DNA of 38,177 nt from Cladosporium sp. IMV 00045 (GCA_001931905.2 MSJI02000718.1:1-38177); one strand, 5' to 3'. Positions 1 through 8,684 are shown, counted from the first letter of the stretch. A program made the numbers and translations. The notes: generated by a model from the sequence alone, not told the origin.

Positions 1-558
1 AAAGCGTTTATAAAACCGTAGCCGTTAAACCGTAGCCGGTAGCCTCTATTTAGAATAAATTACCTACCTTCTAACTATATTATACTTTAAACGTATAAAG
101 GTATAAAGGTTCCTAGCTCTAAAGCTACTAATATTATTAGTATCGAGTTCTTTACTAAGTAACTCGTAGAGCTACGCATCCGCTACTTTAAAGTTACCGC
201 GTTTAATACGCTTTTTTAGGCCTATACGCTTTCGTATACGTACTAGCCTACGTGCGTTAGTCTTAAAGCCGTCTAGTACTAAGATAGCTACGGTCTCGGC
301 ATCCGTAAGGCGAAGATTAGAGTATGCGTTTAAGATAATAGCGCGAAGTTATAGCGAGTCCTTAATAAAAAGGCGAGACGATAGTCCTATCTCTTTTATC
401 TTACGTTTAAACGTTCGAACGGTAAGAGGTATACCGGTAGCCTCTTCGATATAAATACGTATCTGATTATAGGTCTAACCAACGGCTTACTAATCGCGTA
501 TCTGATCTACCTACGCGTCGAGATAAATACGTAGGCGGCCTACGTGCCTTTTTTAGTA
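1..558 (-). pseudogene. RIP-degraded transposon protein remnant, cut by the left edge
   Basis: Read on the minus strand, one frame can be followed from about 558 to the window edge. It is interrupted by about nine TAG/TAA codons, several in contexts where Gln or Trp would be expected (for example Gly-stop-Thr-Tyr). CpA/TpG dinucleotides are scarce and TpA is abundant. This is the footprint of repeat-induced point mutation. Recognisable stretches include LRLTDAETVAILVLDGF followed by RRLVRIRKRIGL and, further on, LYTFIRLKYNIV. From memory these resemble the N-terminal helix-turn-helix-like region of fungal integrase/DDE-type transposon proteins that often sit in large RIP-affected families. 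The element's class is therefore an inference; that it is a decayed, RIP-type coding relic is well supported. Its 3' part lies outside the window. Confidence 0.75.
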
Positions 559-659
559 TTCTTCTATTACGTAAACGAGGTGATATATATTCTTAGGGGC
601 TATTACTATTAAAAATAATGGAATATAGTATGTTTTAATGTAAATAAGCCTAAATTTGG

Positions 660-713
660 ATTTTAGCACTTTGGTAAAAATCAGGAAATCTGTAATTTTG
701 GCACTTTTGTACA
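660..713. repeat. Pair of imperfect 19-bp direct repeats near the edge of the transposon relic
   Basis: Two copies of a 19-bp word, at 660-678 and 695-713, match at 15 of 19 positions (consensus ATTTTRGCACTTTKGTAMA). They lie where base composition changes from AT-rich, CpA-poor sequence to normal sequence, so they may be subterminal repeats of the degraded element. No matching terminal inverted repeat can be sought, because the other end is outside the window. Confidence 0.4.
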
Positions 714-991
714 TATGGCCGACCCTTTTGACAAGTCTTGGGCCGAAGCTTGGCCTGAATACACCGTGCTTTACAATCGTGTAACGTTCTAATTCCTTCG
801 CGTCGACACCGACATATAAGCGCACGTCAATCCCAAAATGTGCAACGCGTCACGTTCCTGGAGATGTGTCTGAGGTGCAATCTGCGCTCCAAAATGGCAG
901 TATTGTCGCTCCTCTGCTGCCCGCATAGAAGATAGTCCATCACATCCTCAAAGCACCTCTTTTTTGTTCCTCACCTGGCCAAAGAACAATC

Positions 992-1751
992 ATGTCATCA
1001 GAACTTGCGGTGCTGAAGCAACCCGTCGCTATCCGGCCGGATCATGTCTGCTCCCATGCTATGGCGCTTCGCGTCAGGCAGCATTGTTTAAGGTGGTCTC
1101 TGGGAGACTTCACAGTCACTGACACAACTTCGGCGGAGCATTCGGCCACACCAAGACCACTTTTCACTGTGGACGGAAAAGTTGCCTCATGGACTCAAAG
1201 ACGGGCGGTACGCGACGCTTCCGGACTGCCTATTTACGATATGCGGCGAAAGAACGTGGGTGCCACGTGGTATGTTGAGCTTCCAGGTGGCAGCGAGCCC
1301 TTGGTAACATTAGCTCCTCGACGCAACAATCTCAAAGATAAACTCGACGTCTATGTCCATGGCGAAGAGGAAGTCTTGCTCGAAGTGCGTGGCCTAGACG
1401 TCTGGAAGAAGAAGACCGATGTCTACCTTGGCGATCGCCTGGTGATGGAAGTGAGGCTGGTCAACGTGCTCTCAACATACGTCCCATTCTTCAAGGACAA
1501 CCAATGGGATGTTCGTGTGGCCCAAGGAATGGATGCTTCGCTGGTGAGCTCAAGAAATGTTTCATCATCATTTGCGCGCAACCAGATATTGACTTCTGAG
1601 GCAGGTCCCAGCCATTCTGATCGTCCTTGCTGCCATAATGTACGACAGCAGCCTGCTAGTTGGCGGATCTTCTGCCACAACAAATGCTACGGTGATTGGC
1701 GCCGGTGCAGGTGCAGGTGCAGGTGCAGGTGCGGGAGCTGGTGGATGTTGA
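992..1751 (+). CDS. LURP-one-related (LOR) / tubby-C-like domain protein
   Basis: Exons 992-1543 and 1605-1751 (61-bp intron, GTGAGC...GCAG) give 232 residues. The unspliced frame runs on to 1786 but loses the family's hydrophobic C-terminus, so the splice is favoured. Family hallmarks are LFTVDGK followed by SWTQRR, RDASGLPIYDMRRK and TWYVELPGG, then VLLEVRGLDVWKKKTDVYLGDRLVMEV and a tail beginning WDVRVAQGMDASLV. After the splice comes a hydrophobic helix (PAILIVLAAIMY), which in tubby-like folds threads the beta barrel. The protein ends in a Gly-Ala repeat encoded by tandem GGTGCA units and a final GGC. LOR proteins in plants are linked to defence; fungal members are mostly uncharacterised, so no precise role is assigned. 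The next gene ends 350 bp away in convergent orientation. Confidence 0.85.
1704..1733 (+). repeat. GGTGCA hexamer tandem repeat (5 units, the last GGTGCG)
   Basis: Five consecutive 6-bp units inside the last exon of the LOR gene encode a Gly-Ala tract near the C-terminus. Copy number could vary in steps of two residues without shifting the frame. Confidence 0.9.
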
Positions 1752-2100
1752 AGGAGACAAGCTCTTGCTTTGATAGAATCAGATAGATGTCTGTGGCACC
1801 CTTTGGACCCCGAAGATGGAAGAAGACCTAGAATGCCTTACAGCATTTGTGAGAGCCTTTTTCGCTACCACATAGCACTTCGTGCATGGTTCAAGGGTTT
1901 TCGCGATCTCGATGCTACAAGAGCTCATTTCACAAGACAGGAGCTCACGCAAAGCTCAACAACATGGATTACGACATTCTTTCCACTTGCTGCACTACAA
2001 AAAGGAAAGGTGAAGCTTCTTGCGGAACAACTCGCATTCAAGTACTGCGTCTATTCTACTAGTTCACCACTGCAGACAAGCTCGACATTATACGAGAGAC
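1752..2100. other. Intergenic, convergent 3' ends
   Basis: This holds the 3' flanks of the LOR gene (+) and of small secreted protein A (-). Short open frames here show no family resemblance or splice structure, and I see no further gene. Confidence 0.6.
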
Positions 2101-2733
2101 TTAGTTTGCACTGTTGAGTGTGTTCTGAAGCTTCTCCATATCATCGTTGGAAACGCCGGTGTATTCCAAAGCGGCAGAGCCTTTGGAAATCTGTCAGTAT
2201 TGCACCTCAAGACTATACAGGAGCAAAGGACTTACTAAGAGGCGTTGGGCGGGGCTGGTTCTCATACTCTTCACCAAAGAATACGTTGGAAAGCGTCATG
2301 CACGCGGAAGGGACGTTATCAATGCGGAAGCTACCTTCTCCCTGAGGGGTGAAGTTGACTGTCACACCCTTCAGTTGGTCTTTGCACTGCATGCCTCCAG
2401 GCTGAGGAAGATCCTGGAAAGGCTGTCGAAGACGTCAACAAAAACATCTCGTGGAATGGCAATGGAATCTTACGTCGTCGCTCCGTTTGATGTTCTTGGA
2501 AGCCGCAGACAGGTCTTCACTGCGGCCGAATTTCCCACTGGCTGCGGAGCCTGTGATTGCACCGACTTCACCGCTCCTTCGATATTGTAAGCAGCTGTTC
2601 CAGGCAAAGTTTTAAGAGTTGCTTACAGCGCTCCGAGGATGACTACGTCCAGGATTGGTGGCGGGGCCGGACACAACTGCAAAAGACCCAGAACTGCAGC
2701 AAAGCTGGAAGCAGTGATGGTGAAGGTCTTCAT
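2101..2733 (-). CDS. Small secreted protein A, paralogue of the gene at 3720-4240
   Basis: Four exons on the minus strand: 2733-2627, 2576-2474, 2413-2236 and 2180-2101 (introns of 50, 60 and 55 bp, all GTAAG donors), giving 155 residues. No single open frame covers the gene; the model came from matching the neighbouring paralogue. The protein starts with a signal-peptide-like segment (MKTFTITASSFAAVLGLLQL) and LCPAP at 20-24. A small-residue, Gly/Ala/Ser-rich stretch follows, then Lys-Arg at 66-67, Cys80, and RIDNVPSACM with Cys108. It ends in SSAALEYTGVSNDDMEKLQ, matching SSSLQYEGLSDEE of the paralogue. The acceptor of intron 2 is ambiguous: three in-frame AGs lie at 2423, 2414 and 2402. 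The likely fate is secretion, perhaps with Kex2-type cleavage after Lys-Arg. The family is not recognised and the function is unknown. Confidence 0.72.
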
Positions 2734-3719
2734 GTTGTCTGTTGGTGGCCAAGAGACGTGAGATTAGAAGAAGAAGAATGAAAGAAGATGTTGTTGCTAA
2801 GGTGTTGATGTGTGTCACATTTGGCAGCAACAACTCTCTTATGAGGCTCAGCAGTATCGACTGCAGACCAATGATAACGACTCCGGAAATTTGCCAGACG
2901 CATGAACCAAGAACAACAAGAGCCGAAAGATAGCGGTTTGAACACGTACTGCAATCCATAAGAGTACGCAATACTCATGCTCGTATCGATCAAAGTACAC
3001 GACAAATGCCTCAGTGGAAACGCACGAAGGAATTGGTCCAAACGATAACACAGTAATCGGACCAGCGCATGGCACTCCAATTTGGAGACGTTCATAGATA
3101 CCCTCTGGCATCGGTCTGAAGCCCTATTTTTGGTGCTTTCGGGAACTTCCAAGGCAAAGAAGCCGCCGTCCTGTAGATTCTATGTCTGCTGTAATGACCT
3201 TCGGGAGTTTCCATCGATTGGACAATATGGCGATCATCTAAGACAATCATGCTTTCGATATAGTCAACGGATTTTCCATGTCGAGGCAAACGAGTCAATG
3301 ACCATGTAGAACAAATGAAACAGGGAGGTTGGAACACTCGATGGTTCATCAATCGCTTGCTCAACGACGATGTTCATCATCCGAGCACCATATTTTTGAG
3401 CAAGTGATGTACAGTCTGAAGTAGCGGTCGCAAAGAAGTGAATCCTTCGACCCGCAGCCAACACTTTCCAGTGGACCATGCTGGCCTTCAGCTGAGGCCT
3501 ATTTTCAAGGAGGATCAAACGAAGGAGTCTTCGAGTCTCAAGTGTGTGCTTTTTCGACAATCTCAATACGTTGGAAAAGTAGTTTGGAATCCGAAATCGG
3601 TCATGTGTAGAGTATAAGAATGAACCAGAGCAGACCCGAACCAAAGCAGCACTCACATCTCATCCAACATACTCTCTTCGTTGCAATCACAATCACGAAC
3701 AACCTTCCAACAATCCAAC
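2734..3719. other. Divergent intergenic region between the two secreted-protein paralogues
   Basis: Nearly 1 kb separates the two start codons and must hold both promoters. Several minus-strand frames (about 3656-3264, 3364-3092 and 3111-2848) follow one another in overlapping order and read as mildly protein-like. None has a credible start, splice pattern or family match, so they are not called as a gene. Confidence 0.5.
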
Positions 3720-4240
3720 ATGGTCTCCGCTAAGATTACCGGTGCCTCTGCAGTGGCTGCCATTGCCTTGATGCAGCTCTGCCCTGCGCCGCAAGAGATT
3801 GTTCTGCCCATCATCGGTGCAGTCGTCAGTGGTGGCATCGGTGGCGGTATCAGTGCTGGCATCGGCGCTGCTCGTATGGCCAAGCGCGACCTCCCAGCTG
3901 GCGTTTCCCAAGAGTCCATCGACCAATGCGTCGACCAGGTCAACGGACAGGACAGCCCCGTCCAGGTCTACGACACGGACAACGGTGGTAAGTTCACGAT
4001 GTCTGTCCGACAACGATCTTCGCGCTCCATCTGAACACAGTGGCTAACTGAATTGAAGCGGTTCGCGCGGACAACGTCCCTGCCGCGTGCATGAACCTTG
4101 CCACCGTCATCACTGGCAACCCTTCCCAGGAGGGAGGCCCCGTGCCAATTGTGATGGGATCCTCCAGCTTGCAATATGAGGGCCTCAGTGACGAAGAGAG
4201 GGCGAACCTGTCAGAGGCTCTTGCTTCCAAGACTGGTTAG
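3720..4240 (+). CDS. Small secreted protein B with glycine-rich segment and Lys-Arg site
   Basis: Exons 3720-3987 and 4059-4240 (71-bp intron, GTAAGT donor, GGCTAACTGA branch region) give 149 residues. The ATG at 3720 is chosen because a hydrophobic leader follows at once and the paralogue aligns from there. In order: leader 1-20, LCPAP at 20-24, a hydrophobic glycine-rich stretch at about 26-50 with repeated GxxxG spacing (AVVSGGIGGGISAGIGAA), Lys-Arg at 55-56, Cys70, VRADNVPAACM with Cys100, and a hydrophilic tail. Kex2-like cleavage would release a mature domain of about 93 residues with two cysteines that could form one disulphide. This fits a secreted, possibly effector- or elicitor-like protein, but that is inference from size and layout. 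The family is not recognised. Confidence 0.82.
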
Positions 4241-4941
4241 GTGGTGAATGGGCCATGGATCGACCACAATGCATGGATGCAAGGGCTTGGGATGTCGATG
4301 TTCGCAATTGCTCGTTTAGTCTAGTCAAATAGAAGGAATTGTTCTTGAAGTTGCAATGCAGCCTGTCGAATAGCGTTTACCAAGCTTTCATTTGTGTCTA
4401 TAGATAGGAAGTGGCGGAAAGGTGTTCCTCGTCTTCCCAATAATGCATGACTTGTAATGATCATATAAGCTACAAATAGAGTTGATCTGGAAGACAGGCT
4501 AAGCAACACGATTGTGGGTCCACGAAAGCTTCTTGGGGCAGAGTAACCACGTGTTGGGACTTGAGTCAGGGGCGACAGATGCCAGAGTGACATTACATAG
4601 GGGGCCGTGCTCGTGTCATCCACTGTCTTATCTCGGATTTGGCCATCTTGGATAGGTCCTTTAGAAGGGCAGCGTCACGGTCAACGAGTGTCGGCTCCAC
4701 AGCACTCACCGGCTGGAGCCATTTACTGAAATACCCAGGTTTCTGCCGAATCCTTCGGGTTTTGCGCGTTGCAGCACAGAACACCAACAAGGTCGGTCTT
4801 GTCAAGGCCCACAGAAGGAATTGCCATGATGTCGCAGTATTCACACGCGGCGCTCAGGGACGGGTGTCAAGACCTATGTTTGACTTTTTCTATCTCGCAT
4901 TTTTGGAATCCAAATTCACGCTCTGGTGAAGTCACCATACG
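4241..4941. other. Intergenic, no gene seen
   Basis: This is the 3' flank of small secreted protein B and the promoter of the acyltransferase gene. A minus-strand frame at 4844-4593 has a charged, mildly coding-like tail but no identifiable domain or start context, so nothing is called. Confidence 0.5.
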
Positions 4942-6153
4942 ATGAGGACCATGATCGAACAATTCATCCCAGCATGGGAACCTGCCGCCTGCTTTATTCT
5001 TTCGATCTTCACTTTCAATTGGGCAATGTGCTCTGCGCCGCGCTCGAGAGCACCGCTATTTTTGTTGTTGCTGCTTTTCGTCTATCGATCATTCGCAACT
5101 TCCACAAGATGGCCTGGAGAGCTAGGAAACCTATGGGCGATCTCAATGGGGGCTTGGGTCTCGCACTGCACTTCGCTGATCTTTTTTGAAGACCGAAAGT
5201 GGTTGGTCCAGTCGCAACTCTCTATTGCTGGATCAGACCCCCAAGACGAAAGCTTGGAAAAGCCAAATCCAATGTCGCTATGGAATAATCCGAGACTCAT
5301 CGGCACCAAAAGATGTGTGCCTGGAGTGCCCAATTTGGAGACGACATCTGGCCGCTGGACTTTCGCCCTCGTCCGCATGAGCAAGCTGGTCCTACTGCTT
5401 GTCTGGCAAAGATACTCTTCATGGGGGTTTCCAGGATTGTTGATGCCACTTCGACCGGCAGACTTCAGCCCAATCCGCGAGACATTCTTTCGCAGGCTCC
5501 TGTGGCCAAGTGCAGGCAACACCGCCATTACGAAACATGAGATCTATCTCAGAGGTGCATTCGCAGTCTGGTGGGCAGTTGGTGCATACACGATGCTCAA
5601 TACCTTGCACATCGCCTTCTCGCTGCTTGCAGTCGTCATTCTTCGATGCGACGATCCCAGTGATTGGCCTCCGCTATTCGGTAGCCTGAGTGAAGGCTAC
5701 AGCGTCCGCCGTTTTTGGGGAAAGTTCTGGCATCGCATACTTGTTCAACCATATACGCAATTTGGCCGCCAAATTTGCAAAGCTATACCTGGGTACCGAC
5801 TCAAGCCAGCTACGGCAAGAGTCTTGACCCTTTTCACTATCTTCAGCCTTTCAGGTGCAGTGCACGCAGCTGCCTCTTGGCAAACGGGAGATCGTTGTGG
5901 GTGGTCACGAGACATTATCTGGTTCTGCGGTAATTTCGTCGCCGGAATGGCTGAGGTGATCATCCTTCGTCTGACCAGGACGATTGCACAACATATCGGT
6001 TGCCATAATTTGCTCCATAGGATATCTTCGGGTTTCCTAGGCAAAGTCGTTGGGTTTTTATGGGTCTTTGGGTTCTTCCTTTGGTCAGTTCCCAAATGGC
6101 AGTATCCAAAGGTTTACTGCAGAGTCATGGACGAGTTGGAACGCATGCAATGA
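4942..6153 (+). CDS. Wax-synthase-like membrane-bound O-acyltransferase
   Basis: Single exon, 403 residues, with several hydrophobic spans predicted by eye (near 15-35, 41-55, 145-165, 205-235, 295-315, 325-345 and 370-390). The segment PLFGSLSEGYSVRRFWGKFWH matches the family pattern in which Ser-rich sequence precedes RxFWGxxWH; His264 is the probable catalytic histidine, and a second conserved-type His308 lies in SGAVHAAA. In fungi such proteins commonly acetylate or acylate hydroxyl groups of terpenoid and other secondary metabolites using acyl-CoA in an internal membrane. No terpene cyclase, P450 or polyketide synthase gene is seen in this window, so the substrate is unknown and it may act alone or with genes elsewhere. 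Confidence 0.85.
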   Translation: MRTMIEQFIPAWEPAACFILSIFTFNWAMCSAPRSRAPLFLLLLLFVYRSFATSTRWPGELGNLWAISMGAWVSHCTSLIFFEDRKWLVQSQLSIAGSDPQDESLEKPNPMSLWNNPRLIGTKRCVPGVPNLETTSGRWTFALVRMSKLVLLLVWQRYSSWGFPGLLMPLRPADFSPIRETFFRRLLWPSAGNTAITKHEIYLRGAFAVWWAVGAYTMLNTLHIAFSLLAVVILRCDDPSDWPPLFGSLSEGYSVRRFWGKFWHRILVQPYTQFGRQICKAIPGYRLKPATARVLTLFTIFSLSGAVHAAASWQTGDRCGWSRDIIWFCGNFVAGMAEVIILRLTRTIAQHIGCHNLLHRISSGFLGKVVGFLWVFGFFLWSVPKWQYPKVYCRVMDELERMQ

Positions 6154-6530
6154 TACAAGACTCAATTCCATGAAATGGGAACCCCTCCTATCGAGTCCTG
6201 GCCGACACAAAGATAGGGATCGAATCGTGACTAGAATCGAATCGCCTCATCGCAATTCATTTCCAGAGCAAACGCCTGCTGAAGCGAAACTGTTCTGAGC
6301 TACGTTTCATCGTTACGTCCACGAATATCAGGGTTCCAATACTGTCCGCAGGAGGGGTATCTCAGACTTATTGATTGACCTGTACGTACAGCAATGGAAG
6401 GTTGCGTCTGCTCTCAGATGGCGTGGTGATAATCCATTCATGTACATCCAAATCATCAAGCAAAGTGGAAACCTTTGAAAGAGTAAAACCTAGCCACCAA
6501 GTAAAAAGATCAAAAACATACAAGATCAAA
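6154..6530. other. Intergenic between acyltransferase and 5S rRNA genes
   Basis: This contains the 3' flank of the acyltransferase gene and, at its right end, the 3' flank of the 5S gene with T-runs on the minus strand. No protein gene is seen. Confidence 0.55.
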
Positions 6531-6537
6531 ACATACA
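6507..6537. repeat. Tandem near-duplicate of the 5S rRNA 3' border
   Basis: AGATCAAAAACATACA (6507-6522) is followed directly by AGATCAAAACATACA (6523-6537). The second copy overlaps the last bases of the 5S gene. On the minus strand this doubles the sequence TGTATGT plus a T-run, so a backup RNA polymerase III stop lies just after the first. Confidence 0.8.
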
Positions 6538-6649
6538 ACAGGCGGGATTCCCAGATGGTCACCCACTCTAGTACTAGTCGCCCGGTTCAGTGCTTATGTG
6601 TGGCAGAGCGGACGGGATGCCCAGTTTTCACTGACCTATGGTCGTATGT
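6531..6649 (-). rRNA. 5S ribosomal RNA
   Basis: 119 nt on the minus strand. It starts ACATACGACCATAGG and ends GTTGTATGT; the two ends pair to form helix I (ACATACGAC with GTTGTATGT, with one G-U). Internal sequence includes ATCCCGTCCGCTCTGCC, AGCACTGAACCGGGCGACTA and GGGTGACCATCTGGGAATCCC, the usual fungal 5S landmarks for the internal control regions. T-runs directly downstream on the minus strand can serve as the pol III terminator. Filamentous ascomycetes typically carry 5S genes singly and scattered, outside the rDNA repeat, which this fits. It looks intact. Confidence 0.95.
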
Positions 6650-6667
6650 ACCCGGTAAGCGTAGTAG

Positions 6668-6678
6668 TTTAAAATATT
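6668..6678 (-). promoter_or_regulatory. TATA-like element upstream of 5S rRNA
   Basis: AATATTTTAAA on the minus strand lies about 19 to 29 bases before the 5S start. A TATA-like box in this position is known to matter for 5S transcription in Neurospora; its role here is inferred from position. Confidence 0.5.
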
Positions 6679-7268
6679 GATAAACAAAATTAGGCGATTA
6701 CTGCAAAAAGTAGCAATATGTGAGCTACGTAATTCTGATCCTGGGACCGTTCCTGCGCTTGAGGTGGAATCAAGTATAATGGAACGACAGCTCGAGCCAT
6801 TTTAAGTGATGTATTCTTGCGTTTTGCCTTTCTGATATGGCCCGCTGTGTTTCTATGTTTCAATCCTCTTCATCGCCGGTGCGGATGGGCCAGAATGGCT
6901 TTTATGTCATTTGGAAGTGGGTGCTTGATAGCTGGTGACAGACAATCACACCGGCTGGTCCAAGGCGACGAAGGCCTGTCTAGATCTCCTCAGAGCCGCT
7001 CGCGAAGACTGAGCCAGGACTGTCGGATTTTCGCGGGGCAAGAGAGAAGATCGCTTGGGCTCGTCCATTGTTCGAATGGCCCAGTATGGAGCAAAAAGGT
7101 GTGAGCGAGTGTCAGACTAAACACAGTTACTCGCTTTTGGTTGGAGGACTTTTCGATTTCAGCACCTAACCCGCGTCCTCGGGGTTGAACTTTACGCCAG
7201 GCCCACAAGAGATCCCACTGAACTTCCGTGACGAAATATCAGAGCGCGTAGTCGCAAGCAATACAGGT
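6679..7268. other. Intergenic, no gene seen
   Basis: This lies upstream of the 5S gene and downstream of the arrestin gene. A 95-codon plus-strand frame at 6817-7104 has no recognisable features. Confidence 0.55.
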
Positions 7269-8684
7269 TCAAGTCGCCGGGCCCTTCCCGAGATTGTGAC
7301 CGTCTGGCACGTCGTTCTCGGTCGTCATATCGAGCACCTCATCATACTCCGGCGGCCGGTCATACTGTGGTAAAAAGTTCTCTTTCGGGGGCGTGGGAGG
7401 GTTCGGGAGCTCCCTCACATATGGCGAAGTGGACGAGGAAGCAGCAGCGACGACGGCAGAAGAAGACGCTCCCGCAGATCCCTGCTGGCCGCTGTCGTCG
7501 ATGGTGCGAAGTACAGTGACGGGAAAATGACGCTCGTGATACACGTCCGTCCCCGCGCCTGCGATCCTGAACTCGACTTTGAGTGTGTACGTGACGGAGA
7601 TATTGTACGTGGTGAACGGGGTGCCGACATTGCCAAGACCCGCGCGCGTGTGGCGGACTTTGGTGAAATTGTTCGCTTTGGAGAAAGGAGCGTCCTTGTC
7701 CAGCACTGTAGTAATGAGTCTCGGAAAGTAATCCACTTTGTCGCTTTCGGGTGATGTGAGGAGTTGGTGTTCCCCGCGGACCAGGGTGTGTGCGGTAAAT
7801 TGCGCTTGCAGCCAGGAGATCTTGAGTTCGGGTTGGATGGTGGTGGTGCTCTTGTCGAGGTCGGGGCGGATGGAGATCTCGAAGACTAGGGGCTGGCCTA
7901 TGTAGACTTCTATTGGAACGACGATGTTGAGGTCGTACACGTACGTTGGATACTTTTCTGATGAGAAGAGGAATTTGGTTCTCTGGCGGAAACCGCTCGG
8001 TCGTTCCTCTTCGGGGAGTAAGTGCTCGTTCTGAATAAGAGCCGATTGAGTGAATCGCCTAGTCTTTGGAGGCGAGGCTCGGGACATGGGCAGGCGAGGC
8101 TGATCGTAGAGAATTGCGGGAATCCGGTTTTCAGCCTCAACACCATGCACCTCGACATCGATCCCCGGCATGTTTATCGAAGCACTGACTCGATACTCTA
8201 CAAATGCATTCGTTGTTTTGGTGAGGCTGTTGAACTTGGTTGAGAATGTGGGCGGCAGTGGACCACCGGCCTCTCTCTGAAATCGTCTGTCCTCATCGAA
8301 GTCGCCGTGCTCACGCATGGGTTGGGTTCGATCTGGGAATTTCAGGGTGAATGGAAAACGAGAACATTCATGTGGCTTGCAGTTCCAAGGACCATCGTGG
8401 ATTTTGATCCTCTGAGAGAACAATGGAGCTCTGCCACGGTAGGTATTGGACCACTGGCCGTTGCTCTTGTGGATTTTTGACTTCGCTCGTCCGTAGAACG
8501 TGATGAACAGCTTGAAAGGGCCATACAGATCTGGGCTTTGATCCCTTTGTGCCTGTGACCGGACGATGGCTCCCTTTGGTCGATAGATAAGTCCTACATG
8601 GCCAGTCACGGGATCGCTCGGTCCGCAGTGGACTTTTTCTGGGTTGTCTAAGACGACTTTACCGCAGATGACGCCAACAGACAT
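7269..8684 (-). CDS. Alpha-arrestin-like protein with PPxY motif
   Basis: Intronless, 471 residues. The N-terminal half has the arrestin-type beta-sandwich pattern: VICGKVVLDNPEKV, then FKLFITFYGRAKSKI, FPFTLKFPD and LPPTFSTKF, followed by TTNAFVEYRVSASI. A second arrestin-like half carries VVPIEVYIGQPLVFEISIRP, ELKISWLQAQFTAHTLVRG and a run ending TYTLKVEFRIAG. The C-terminal tail is low in complexity (Ala/Ser) and carries PPEY at about 444-447 and PPTPP. Fungal alpha-arrestins recruit Rsp5/NEDD4-type ubiquitin ligases through PPxY motifs to internalise or sort plasma membrane transporters; this is the likely role. The specific cargo cannot be told. Confidence 0.85.
   Translation of the reverse strand: MSVGVICGKVVLDNPEKVHCGPSDPVTGHVGLIYRPKGAIVRSQAQRDQSPDLYGPFKLFITFYGRAKSKIHKSNGQWSNTYRGRAPLFSQRIKIHDGPWNCKPHECSRFPFTLKFPDRTQPMREHGDFDEDRRFQREAGGPLPPTFSTKFNSLTKTTNAFVEYRVSASINMPGIDVEVHGVEAENRIPAILYDQPRLPMSRASPPKTRRFTQSALIQNEHLLPEEERPSGFRQRTKFLFSSEKYPTYVYDLNIVVPIEVYIGQPLVFEISIRPDLDKSTTTIQPELKISWLQAQFTAHTLVRGEHQLLTSPESDKVDYFPRLITTVLDKDAPFSKANNFTKVRHTRAGLGNVGTPFTTYNISVTYTLKVEFRIAGAGTDVYHERHFPVTVLRTIDDSGQQGSAGASSSAVVAAASSSTSPYVRELPNPPTPPKENFLPQYDRPPEYDEVLDMTTENDVPDGHNLGKGPAT

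Noticed and set aside
553..825. 90-codon minus-strand frame next to the transposon relic
   Set aside because: It begins without an ATG, lies in AT-rich border sequence, and shows no family resemblance.
7269..7290. AGGTTCAAGTC resembling a tRNA T-arm
   Set aside because: It is the 3' end of the arrestin coding frame, and no acceptor or anticodon stems can be built around it.
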